This document shows, piece after piece, positions 10,669 to 21,100 of a stretch of DNA of 64,000 nucleotides. Origin of the DNA: Sergeia podlipaevii (Eukaryota; Euglenozoa; Kinetoplastea; Trypanosomatida; Trypanosomatidae). Made by a program: the position numbers and the translations under genes. Every line of letters starts with the position of its first letter. Positions within the stretch are counted from its first letter, which is position 1. Location: positions 1 to 64,000 of the forward strand of contig JASANZ010002224.1 in assembly GCA_030849805.1 (NCBI GenBank), read 5' to 3'. Below the pieces are notes generated by a model. The model was given only the letters and a program-made list of their open reading frames with translations. It was not told the DNA's origin and ran no database searches.

Positions 10669-13600
10669 CTACACGGTGGTATACTCACGCTTCCAGCGGT
10701 TGTACATTCCGAGTGCCCACACTGGCATTGTGTTTTTGTATCCCGGGTAATGAATTGGGTTGTTTCCGTTAAAGATGCCACTGATACGTTCCTGGGCCCA
10801 ATCACCCGTCTCGAGCTGGCGAGACATAATCAGTGCGATACCCCGCTCCACTGCAAGTGCGACGCGTTGGCGCCGTGCGAGGCTCGTCATGCGTGAGCAG
10901 CCAGAGGCACACATAATCGCCATCACCGCCCACGTTGTGTTGACGACCTGGCTGCCATCGGGGTTATCAACCCAAACCTGACGCACACACGCGTTGATGT
11001 CCTCACCCCAGCCACCATCGGCGTTCTGATGCTCAAGCAAAAAGTTAATGAGTTTCACGCAGTGAGGGTGGCGCGCCATGTCGGAAAACTCTCCTGATAC
11101 CCGCATCGCATCTGCCACGAGCCACGCCGCGTAGGTGAAGCACACGGCCCAGCTTCCATAAAAACTGCCGTCAGGCCTCTGCTTGGCGAGCACGCAGGCA
11201 ATGCCCTCGCTGATTGCGACATCCACATCCCCGCGGCGGTAGTCGGGATACTTTTTGCGAAACAAAGACAAGGTGTGGATGCAGCTGCTGCTGCATTCCG
11301 CGTAGCTGTACTCCACCATGACATCCTTGAAGAGCTCCGCACAGTTGAAGAGCTCGCAGTAATGGGGGGCTCGGGTGGGTTCGTAGGAAGCCCACCCACC
11401 ATCGCCGTTAATGTTGCGTAGAGAAAGAATCTCATCGACGGCGTCGAACACGCGACGAGAAGGAAATGAGTAGTGCGGCAGCAGCAAGATGGCACGAAGG
11501 CCCTCTGCAGTGCAGTCCGAGACCTGCCAACCCTGCGGGCTTGTTGAGAAATTCCACGCCCCCTTCGTGCGATGCCTAAAGAACTCGTCAGCGGATATCG
11601 GGTCCTCCTGCACCTGCGCTACATCAATGTAATGGTGAGCCAAACTCATCTGCTGGGGGTATAGCATCTCGCTATCACACGCACACGTCGCCTGAATGGC
11701 AAACGACGTGTCCCAGAGCTGAGAGCCGTTGTAGCCGCTCATACGCATGCCGGTGGGGCCCATAAAGAGGTAGTCCTCCACGCGCTGGCGGTGTAGCTGG
11801 TAGCGTGTGCTGTTCTCTCCTTCCCTAATCCATGTGACAAGCATGTTGAGCGACTTGTTAACAGGACCGAGGCAGATAAAGTTGGTGTTCTCGTCATCAT
11901 AGGCGATCTGCCGCCAGTTGAGCTCAAGTGCGTAGCGACGCAGAGAGCCAATTGGCCTGCACTCATAAAGATCTAGCGCCTTCATCACAAACTTATAGAA
12001 ACCGCTCGTAGGGGTGTAGAGGTCCTTCCGGCACACACGGCCGCGGCACTCGCGCCACTTGATCTGGTCAAAGAGCTGCACGTAGAGCTCCGACTTCAGC
12101 GCCTCCAGCACGGGGTGGGTCGGCGCACTCCACTTGAGCCCATACAAGTATGAGAAAGGAACTGCAATGACGCGGCTGTGACACCACTCGCGGCCTTCAG
12201 AGAATGGGACCCAGTTTGGCATCAGCGCCAGCTCCGGGGGCAGTGGGTCAACCCCCTCCCAGCTGAAGACGCCAAGAATACAAAGCCACACCTTGCCCCA
12301 CATCGGAGTCGACACCGCTCCACCTTCTCCGTGGATCCATGCACGTGCCGCCACGAGCTGAGGGTCATCCGCGGGCACGCCCATCAACCTCATAGAAGTG
12401 TAGTTGAGCGCGGTGCCAAGCATCGTGCTGTGTCCCTCCGTGTGCTGGCCCCACCCACCATCCACGTTCTGATAGTTGCGCAGGTAGCGAATAAGTTCCA
12501 GGCGAGTCGCCTCCCCGCACGCGCAGGGGACATCCTTGCCGGCCTCGGCCGTAAGATCAGTGCCGGTCAAGTTTCCAATAATCCTCGCGCCGAGTGAAGT
12601 GCGTACATGTGCGTGCTCCTTGCATGGAGGAAACATACGCGTCACATTGCCACCGCCGATGATGAACTTTGTATATATCATGCCTGGTGTGAGGAACATG
12701 CAGCCGCTATAGTCGTTTGGCCAGTGGCCCGAGAGAGGGTCCTGCAGACGCATCAAGAAATCCAAGCCAGCACGAGCGGCCTCCTCAGGGCTCGCACGCT
12801 GCTCACACGGCACGCTCCCCGCATTTTCAGGCGTCAAGCCGAGCTGATAGCGCTCGAGCCACTCACGCTGCTGCTGCTTCGTGGCTGCGATGTCAGGAAC
12901 CACGTCGACGCGTCGGTACGAACACTGCTGTTCATAGTCCGCCACGCTGCTGAAGCCACAGCTCTGTGCACGTCCCAACGCGTTTCCTTCCTCCGCTGCG
13001 CGCAAGGCATCGCCGTAGTACCACCGCTGACGCCCATCCTCGCACCTCAAGTGCCACCTTTCCAGCGGGTACTTGGGGTCCGCAGGGTACCTCACCTGCC
13101 GCACATGCGGCACGCTTTGATGAGGCCACGCAAGTTGGTAGAGCTGCCACATGCGGCGCTGTCTGCGGCCCAGCACCGTCAGCACAAGGTGGATAATAAG
13201 CAGCAGAGGACTGATGAGCAACAAGAAAGCAGCGAGACACGCACGTCGCACGGAACGAACAAGAAGGTCACTGACGTAGGCACGGAGTGTCGCTGGCGGC
13301 TCCGTGACGACTGTGCGATAAGGCTTGGAGCGCTGATACATGACAAACTCAGCGTGCTTGGTGCGCTGTGTCTTCATTATATTCAAAGAAGAAAAGGCTA
13401 AAGATAGAAATCCAGGCGTAGCAGCAGCATCATCAGACGGGTTGAGTGAAGAGGGAGATCGCATCCTAGTGGCAGAGGCGGAGAGCCCACGTGGTGGCGG
13501 TGGGGAAGGGGACCAGTTGTTGCCAGAACTTCCGTCGCGGGCGGCAGGTGCAGGTATGCCTGCCTGCTTGGTGCTTCCTTTTACTGTATCGCTTGCTGCT

Positions 13601-13989
13601 GCTGTTGTTGCCGCCGGCATCATCTTCTCATTCATGCCCACCGGGGATGCTGGAGGAGAAACAGGTGGGGTATTGGTGGAAAAGCGCGCAAGAGCATGTC
13701 CAGAGGTGTCCTTGCTTGAAAACACCGCGTTCGAGCCAGTAGAAAGCTCTCCAGTGCTGCTTGAATTCACATTTCTGGCCGAGAGCTCTTGTGTGCTTTG
13801 TGACTGCACGTCACGCACGGCAGGCAAGCTATGCGTGGTGGCGAGTGGCAGAGAGTGGTGGTCCTTCTCGGCGGACGTCGTTGTCGCCGCGGAAGCCTTC
13901 CCATGGTGTGAAGAACCGTCCTTGCCCTCCTTGGGAGAGCATGTCCCGGGTGGTGAGTCCTTGTTCATATTGTCTTGAGGGGAGCTCAT
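10669..13989 (-). CDS. Lanosterol synthase (oxidosqualene cyclase)
   Basis: 1106-aa enzyme that cyclises 2,3-oxidosqualene to lanosterol in ergosterol-type sterol synthesis, at the ER membrane. The diagnostic DCTAE motif is present with the catalytic Asp at residue 825 (codon 11515-11517). Several QW-type repeats are visible, such as DGGWGEDINACVRQVW and DGGWASYEPTRAP. Homology to the cyclase core starts near residue 305 (ERWHLRCEDGRQRW). Ahead of it are about 250 Ser/Thr/Pro-rich residues and a hydrophobic, membrane-anchor-like segment at about 250-275 (FLLLISPLLLIIHLVLTVL). The family is usually 730-800 residues in animals and fungi, so this is long even allowing for trypanosomatid extensions. 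The ATG at 13989 was chosen because it is the first after the predicted acceptor; the frame continues upstream only through a T tract from a GTG codon. Confidence 0.95.
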   Translation of the reverse strand: MSSPQDNMNKDSPPGTCSPKEGKDGSSHHGKASAATTTSAEKDHHSLPLATTHSLPAVRDVQSQSTQELSARNVNSSSTGELSTGSNAVFSSKDTSGHALARFSTNTPPVSPPASPVGMNEKMMPAATTAAASDTVKGSTKQAGIPAPAARDGSSGNNWSPSPPPPRGLSASATRMRSPSSLNPSDDAAATPGFLSLAFSSLNIMKTQRTKHAEFVMYQRSKPYRTVVTEPPATLRAYVSDLLVRSVRRACLAAFLLLISPLLLIIHLVLTVLGRRQRRMWQLYQLAWPHQSVPHVRQVRYPADPKYPLERWHLRCEDGRQRWYYGDALRAAEEGNALGRAQSCGFSSVADYEQQCSYRRVDVVPDIAATKQQQREWLERYQLGLTPENAGSVPCEQRASPEEAARAGLDFLMRLQDPLSGHWPNDYSGCMFLTPGMIYTKFIIGGGNVTRMFPPCKEHAHVRTSLGARIIGNLTGTDLTAEAGKDVPCACGEATRLELIRYLRNYQNVDGGWGQHTEGHSTMLGTALNYTSMRLMGVPADDPQLVAARAWIHGEGGAVSTPMWGKVWLCILGVFSWEGVDPLPPELALMPNWVPFSEGREWCHSRVIAVPFSYLYGLKWSAPTHPVLEALKSELYVQLFDQIKWRECRGRVCRKDLYTPTSGFYKFVMKALDLYECRPIGSLRRYALELNWRQIAYDDENTNFICLGPVNKSLNMLVTWIREGENSTRYQLHRQRVEDYLFMGPTGMRMSGYNGSQLWDTSFAIQATCACDSEMLYPQQMSLAHHYIDVAQVQEDPISADEFFRHRTKGAWNFSTSPQGWQVSDCTAEGLRAILLLPHYSFPSRRVFDAVDEILSLRNINGDGGWASYEPTRAPHYCELFNCAELFKDVMVEYSYAECSSSCIHTLSLFRKKYPDYRRGDVDVAISEGIACVLAKQRPDGSFYGSWAVCFTYAAWLVADAMRVSGEFSDMARHPHCVKLINFLLEHQNADGGWGEDINACVRQVWVDNPDGSQVVNTTWAVMAIMCASGCSRMTSLARRQRVALAVERGIALIMSRQLETGDWAQERISGIFNGNNPIHYPGYKNTMPVWALGMYNRWKREYTTV

Positions 13990-14023
13990 AAGAAACGAGG
14001 CAAAAAAGAAAAAAAAACCTATG

Positions 14024-14025
14024 CT
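14024..14025 (-). promoter_or_regulatory. Putative spliced-leader acceptor AG
   Basis: The minus strand reads CTTCCTTTTCTGTATTTAG, a good pyrimidine tract plus AG. The first ATG after it is the lanosterol synthase start at 13989, for a 5' UTR of about 34 nt that holds a second T-rich tract. Confidence 0.5.
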
Positions 14026-15145
14026 AAATACAGAAAAGGAAGAATAGTTTCTCGTGCACACTGCTGCTACCAGCTATCACACCCCTTGTCTATTGAGATC
14101 TTTTAAAAGGAAAAAGAAAAGGCGGGAAGGGCAAACTCACAGTTTGAAAAACGCACGTGTAGGTATATATGTGTACGTATCTTGTTTTTCTTGTGCTTTT
14201 TTCTTTTCGTCTTCCTATTTTCTTCTATTTTTGTTGTTTTTGTTGTTGTTGATTGAGGTGTTTGCCGCTATTGCTGTTCTTTCGCATAAAACGCACGCAA
14301 TATATATATAAAAGAAACAGCACCAAAGCGCAAAGTAGATGTAAAGCTAGATATGACAGAATCGATGAAAAAAAAAAAAAATTTCTTATAAAGCAGCAGT
14401 AATAAATAAATAAAAAGGGAAAAGGAAAAAAATGATGCTGGATTGTATAGTAGGCAATCACCACAGAATAGGGTTTATATCTGCGCATATTTGCAGTGGC
14501 AACTTGTGTCGTCCATTCAGAAAAATAAAGAAGAAAGAAAGTCTCTCTCAAGTAAGTGACTTGCAATAACCATGTGCACATATATCGCAACCGCGAAGGG
14601 CATTCTCGTTCGTTTGTTTGTTTGTTTGTCTTTGTATTGTTATCTTCCCTCCCCCTCTCTATCTCTATTGTTCACATGTGCTGTTCTTGTACTTACATTT
14701 CACGCTTGTATCATGATATACTACCGAGACATACCCATTTATAATAATGATAATGATAACGATAACGAAAAAGAGGCAATTAAAGCCTTATACATTGCAC
14801 ACAAATACAAATACACACACACACACGTACACACAGAAAGAGAAAAATGCAAAACACGAATAAAAGAAAAAAATTAATCCATAAAGCAAACAAACATAGT
14901 ATTCAGTGACTTTTAAATAATAATAATAAAATATGGGGGCACGGGCAACTGACGCATCCGTAACTTTTAAAGAAAAAAAAAGGAGCTCCCAATCCTCCTC
15001 ATCAACATTCACAACGAAGTACATGCACCAAAAGGGGTCTCTTGTGCTGACGCCACACACACACACACAACTATCAACTCACCTCGGCGATCCCTCTCCG
15101 TCCACCTTCTAAGTGCATCTTTTTTTTCTATTTTATGTTTTCCTT
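14026..15145. other. AT-rich intergenic spacer
   Basis: No gene seen. It contains T- and A-rich homopolymers, a short TTTG repeat near 14611-14630 and a CA run near 14813-14826. It separates the giant kinase gene from lanosterol synthase. Confidence 0.65.
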
Positions 15146-18100
15146 CTAAGCCTCTGCGCCACCACTGACATCGGCATTAGCGGCAGCACTGTGTATGGCT
15201 GCTCCTGTGTCTGATTTGTTTGGAATGCTCGCGAGAGATGCGTTGTTGTTGCCGCTGCCGCTACTACCAGCAGGTGCAACATTCATGAGCGGCGGAGACG
15301 GCTCTCGTGCCGGGCTTGCACTAGGTGTGATGGCCTGTGCTTGCAGCCGTTCTGCAGCTTCCTCCACTCGTCTCAGCAGCGCCTCGCACGTAGGTCTCTT
15401 CGCAGGGTCAAGCTGCAAGCACGCCTGCGCAATGTCAACGAGGTCTGGGCACTCTGGACACTCTGGGCACTCTGGCGGGTCTGGTGTGTACTTGAGTAAA
15501 TTGACAATCTGCTCCTCGGAATCAAACTCGTACTCGTACCATGGCGCCTCGCCTGACATCATCTCAATCATGGTGCACCCCACTGACCATATATCGCTCG
15601 CTTTAGTCGGGCCTCCCATGGTAGTGCCGCCGGTGGACGCGCCAGTACCGCTGCCGTCGCGGAACATCGCGGGATCCATCCATCGCAGCGTACCCGCCAC
15701 GTGGAACGTGCCTCCACCGCCACCAGCAGATGCGGCGTCCTCTCTGCGCGCAGAAGCACCGCGTGCAGGGCCACCTCCTTCAACCCGGTCTGCGGACCCT
15801 GAACCAGCAACAGCAGCACCACTAACATTAGTGTGTTGACGATTGAGCAGCTTCGCTGTACCGAAATCGGTCAACTTGGCACAGCCCTTATCTGTGATGA
15901 GAATATTCGCCGCCTTGATGTCGCTGTGCACAATGTTGAGGTGGTGCAGGTAGTGGAGGCCCTCAAGGGCCTGGCGGAGGTACGAAAAGATCACACCAGG
16001 GCTCAACGCACCGAAGTTGTCTAAAAGATGACGGAGGGAACCACCAGGCACAAACTCAAGCAAAATGTTAAAGTAGGTGCTGTTTTGTGAAGAGCCATAG
16101 TATTGCACAATGTTGGGATGCACGGCCTTTGTGAGTACGTTAATTTCCTCCTGGAGAGACCTGTACTGCTGATTGATCGCCTTCACCTCGGGTTCATCGT
16201 GACCGGAGAGCATCGTCGGTAGCAGTACTCGCTTCACTGCAATAAGCTGCCCGTTTGTGAGGTTGATGCCAAGGTACACCTCCGCGTTGCCGCCTTTACC
16301 GAGCATTTCCTCTCCAATCTTCCACTCAATCGTCTCGCGGCGCTGCATCGGCACGAGCAACGATGACGACGGATGCTGACCGTGACGACTGCTCGTTCGT
16401 GACCTGCCCGTGCCCGGTGCTGCAGCAGCCACGTGGCCCCCGCGACGTGACCCGTTGGGCGTACTACTCGCAAAGCTAGAGTTATCAGAAGCGGCGAGCT
16501 GGCGTGGTGTCCCTCTCCGCGCTGCCGCCACAGGTGCGCTGTTGTTGTTGCTAGTGGTGTTGTGTGGGTGGCCATATCCGGGGCCAGCTGGAGAGGAAGG
16601 ATGGTGCGTTGTCGCTGTCGTACTCGGGCATTGCGATGAGACCGGGTTCCCTGCAGCGCCGCCACCACCTGCAGGTCGCAAAGAACTATTGGCAGTGTTG
16701 TTGCTGTTGTTGTTGCTGTTGTTGTTGTTAATCATCCCTGCACGAGGACTGCGCAAGCCACGCAGCGGCATGCCACGCTCGTTTGTTAGCAAAAAGGCAA
16801 AGCCCAGGAAAAACTGAGAAGAACTCAAGCGGAACGTAATTAAGGCGTTATCATGCAGCACGCACGTGTTGCCCTTGCCAATCTTCTTCACGTTCACGTA
16901 TGTACCATTTGCACTGCAATCACGAAGAACGATAGAGTACGCGGGCGGCCGTGGTGTCCCACCACCCCCGTCGCGCATGCTGCTCGCGTTGCTGACGGTT
17001 CGCTGGCGACGGTCACGCACAATCGTTCGGGTGATCACAAACTGCGTACTGCTCACGAAAGAGTCGCTGACGGTCATCGTACACTTGCTGCTACGGCCAA
17101 AGCGAAAGTCCTCACCAAGTGGAACAGAAATCTTTGTCGATGGAATACTCGACTCGTCATTGGAGCGCAAGATGGCCCACACAGCACCTCCCCCCGCAGC
17201 ACCAGGGCTCTGCGCAGAGGCAGACAGGGAGGGGATAGGATCGATTGGGCTCGGGCGTACCGGAAAGGGTGAGTTGGACGAAGTACCGCCGCCATCCCGC
17301 GCGTTCAAGGGGGACGCACTGCTAGTGCTCTGCGGCAGCGCAATAGACTCTGGCATGGCCACTCCACCTGCTTTTGGCATCACAGTGGCAGTAGTCCCGC
17401 TCCTCTCCGCTCGCGTCGTTCTGCCATCATTGTGCAGCGGTGTCCCTGCGGACTCCACGATATCACTCGTGCCTGCAGCCATGGTACTCCCAAACAGCGC
17501 GCTGCTACTGCCCATCTCGCCGTAGTGATGACTCACCGGCTTTCTGTGCCCGCCTCCTCGATGGTGAAGCGTGTCCTCCCCCAATACCTCCTCCAGCGCG
17601 CCGCCACGTGGTCCCTCATCATCTGCAACGAGAGAGGGGCTGATGAGGCGTGGCAAGCCTGAGCGGTGGGGCGTCGGTGAGGAACGCGGAGGCGGCGATG
17701 AGGAGGACTCTTGTGGCTGTGAACGCGACGCAGCAGTAGCGGCATGATGAGAAGGGGTATTAGCAATACTGCCTCCGTAACCTTCGTCATCGTCGGTACT
17801 GTTGTTGTTGTTGTTGCTGTGGTAGTGGTTGCCTTCATCATCCTCTGCTCTGCGATGATGTTGCTGCTGTTGTTGAAGCTGCTGTTGATGTATATACGAG
17901 ATGCTGGAGCTACCACCGCTATCCCTACGTGGACGATGTGGTGTCGCCCTCTCAGCAGCAGCACCGGCAGTACTAGCGATCTCCTCAAGAGACACTACAC
18001 GTATAGTAGTTGGACTCACGGCGCCGCTGCCACTAGGACGATGATGATTGTCGCTGGGACCACTTTGGGCGACTCTGCGGCTTCCGGTCTTGCCTACTGG

Positions 18101-21100
18101 AGGAGTACCACCGCCGCCGCCGCCAACTCCTCCTGTACCAGAAACGGAGGCAGAGGCAGAATGGCTTGGAGTCGAAGCAGCACTCTGTGTATTGGGGTCG
18201 CCGGCCCTCTCTGTGGCAAAGCTCTGTGAAGCCCCCAACATAAGCTGAGTCGGCGAATTGCGCCGCTGCTGCTGTGCATGTGGCTGAGTAGAGGAAGAAG
18301 GGACGTTGCCTGGAGGCTTGCCAGTACCATGACCCATTGAAGAAGGATCAACCGCCTCGTCTCTACGTGAGGCACCGCCGGTAGGGGAGGCAGCGTGCTG
18401 CGCATTGGCTTGAGGCTCCTCGCTGCTGCCGCCACGACCCGATCGCTTCACAAGTACAGTACCCGGTGGTGCTGCTGCTGCTACTTTCCCTACACATGGA
18501 ACCGTCCCTCCTTCCGCCATTGGATCTCTGTAAACCTTCGTGTCGATGAGCGGTGGCGATTCATGCCAGTGCCCACCTCCTCCATTGCCCCCACCGCTAC
18601 GTGTGGGCATCACTGGAGCAGCAACAGCAGCAGCACAAGAAGAGGCAAGACTGACCCCTTCATTAGACGACTGGAGCTGCACTGGTGCCCCCACAATGGG
18701 CGTTGGCTGTTGAGACTGCTGGCTAGAGACACCTGAGAACAAAAACGCCTGCTGCTGCGGCGCGGTGGAGCCCGCCTCGGCCGATGAAAACGAGTTGGGC
18801 AGCAATCCACCACCACCACCCCCAGCTTGTCCTTGAGACGAAGAAAGATGTGGCGGTGTGGTCTGTGAGTTGGACTGCGCTTGAAAGTTCGGCAAAGGGG
18901 ATGACGTGGGCGAGGAACTACTGTATGCGTTTTGTGGCTGCAAGAGCTGCTGCTGCTGCTGCATTGAATGCTGTTGTTGGTGGAACATAACTTCTTCGTC
19001 GTATGCGTTAGTGGCGCGTAGCAAGTCGTCAGCGAGAGCGCTCAAGCAACACAGCTCCTGTGCGGCCTCGTTAGACAAAGAGGCCCTCTGTGCTCGCCAC
19101 CGATCACTCTCCATGCGATGTCCGTGTGGTCTGTGCATTGCCACATCATCCGCCTCCTTGATTGCTGCCGCCGCCATCACCTTTCGCAGCTCTGCACATC
19201 CGCTGGTGTTCTGAACAGCTGCCAGCTTATAAGCTTCAACTGCATCTCGCACGGCGGCGACGTACTTGAGGGTGTTGCTGTTCTGGCCCCACAGAGAGGG
19301 GATACTGGGATATGGAGGTGAGGCAGAAGTCCCTCCTTGGCTTCCACTCAGTGAAGTTACATAGCCGCCACCACCACCCCGAGGACTCGTATTGGAGTAG
19401 GCAGAAGGACACAACACCCCACCACCCCACATGCAAGCACTGCTGAGGTAGGCACCTGATGGTATCGCAGCCGCGGCCGGTGGCGCTACCATCACACCGG
19501 GCAAAGATAATGGAGACCCAATCCCAAGCCCCAACGTCGGAGCACAGGGCTGTTCAATGACTAAAAGCAGAGGTGTCACCTCACGGGAGAGCATCTCCAG
19601 TGTGTGCTGCGTCGCCTTCAGTTGCTGTTGTTGCTGGTGATGAAATGGGTATTGCTGCGAGGATTCAGACCCATTCGAGCTGCTCATGAAATGATACATT
19701 TCAGGGCCATAGAGCAGGCTCGCAGCAGTAGGGATCGCTTCGATGGCAGCCTCTGCACTAAACATATGAGCTCGACTACTGCCAAGCGGCCCTGCTGCTG
19801 CTGCTGCTGCCCCTCTTCCTGTTGTTACTCCACTACTACTGCTACGATACGCAGTGCCCGGCGCAGCAGGAGAGAGAGGCGGTGAAGAAAAAGTAGAGTT
19901 CTCCACAGGACTCATCCTTGGCGGAGCCATAAAGGCTCCCATGCCACCGCGACCCGCGCGATCACTGGCGTTCCTGCGTCTGCTGGCACCACCTGTGCTT
20001 GTGGCCTTGCGTGCGTCCTGCATGATCTCACCGCCCTCGTTACTTCCAATCTCCCCACTGGTACCCCCACCCATTTCTTCTTCTTCTTCAATCGCCGCCG
20101 CAGCGGCAGCAGCAGCAGCGGCGGTGGCTGCGGCGGCTGAGGCTGTACGATGCACCGACTCCATAATGACAGACATTGCATGGGCCTCATCCGCCTCGTC
20201 CCGAGGGCCAACAATGGTGCCCTGCTCTTCCTCTTGAAACATACCCCGCAACGGCCGGAGCGAACAGTGGAAGTACCCGCCCGCTGGATCGCCCCATAAA
20301 ATAGGAGACGCAGGCTCTACCGAGGGCGGTGAAGACCCACTGCCCTGTGAGCGGCAGGGGAGATGCAGAACACCACGAAGTTGCGGAGGACCCTTGTCGC
20401 CACTCCTCACGCTAGGAAGCGTGACACCAACCGTGGCTGCCGTCGCTGCCCGCGCCATGGTTGCATCTCCCGAAGATCCCACGGGGGCAAAGTGCGGATA
20501 CGCCACCCACCCGAGCATATCGAAGGCGCTCGCGCCTGTCATGGCCGCTGCATAGTAGCTCCAGTACAGCACTCGGCCAGTCAGCGGGTGCACAAGGGCA
20601 AGTGGGACGGGTAGTTGATCGCACGTGCCATGTAAAAGCGGCCGTCGCAGAACGAGCACGTGAGCAGTTTTGTATATAGGTGCCTCCTCCACCCAAGTAT
20701 CGAGGCTGAACGCAAATCGAGGTCGATAATGAGAGGGCAGCCGCCTCTCCGCCTCCTCGTTTCTTCGTCTACCCCCAACCCCAACCCCTTCTGTGATCGC
20801 GCCGCCACACTCATTGGGGTTGGCTGCCATCACTTTAAAGGGCTTACGACCTTTCAGCGTGATGCGTTGTACGACAGAGCCAATGGCAACTGTCCTCCGC
20901 TGCTGCTGTGGGTGATCCGCGTCGTCTGCAAAGTGCACTGCCACACTGTGGCTGCCATCACGCCCACGGCTTGCGGCTTCACCGCCGCTGCCTCGCTGCT
21001 GCGTCTTCTGCTGCTGTTGTTGTTGCTTTTGTTGTTGATGATGATGCCGACGTCCCCCACGCTTCGCACTACCGCTACCGCCACCATCGGGCTGTTCGAC

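Noticed and set aside
12607..13401. 264-codon plus-strand open frame
   Set aside because: It lies fully antisense to the lanosterol synthase gene and has no recognisable domain; long antisense frames are expected opposite GC-rich coding sequence.
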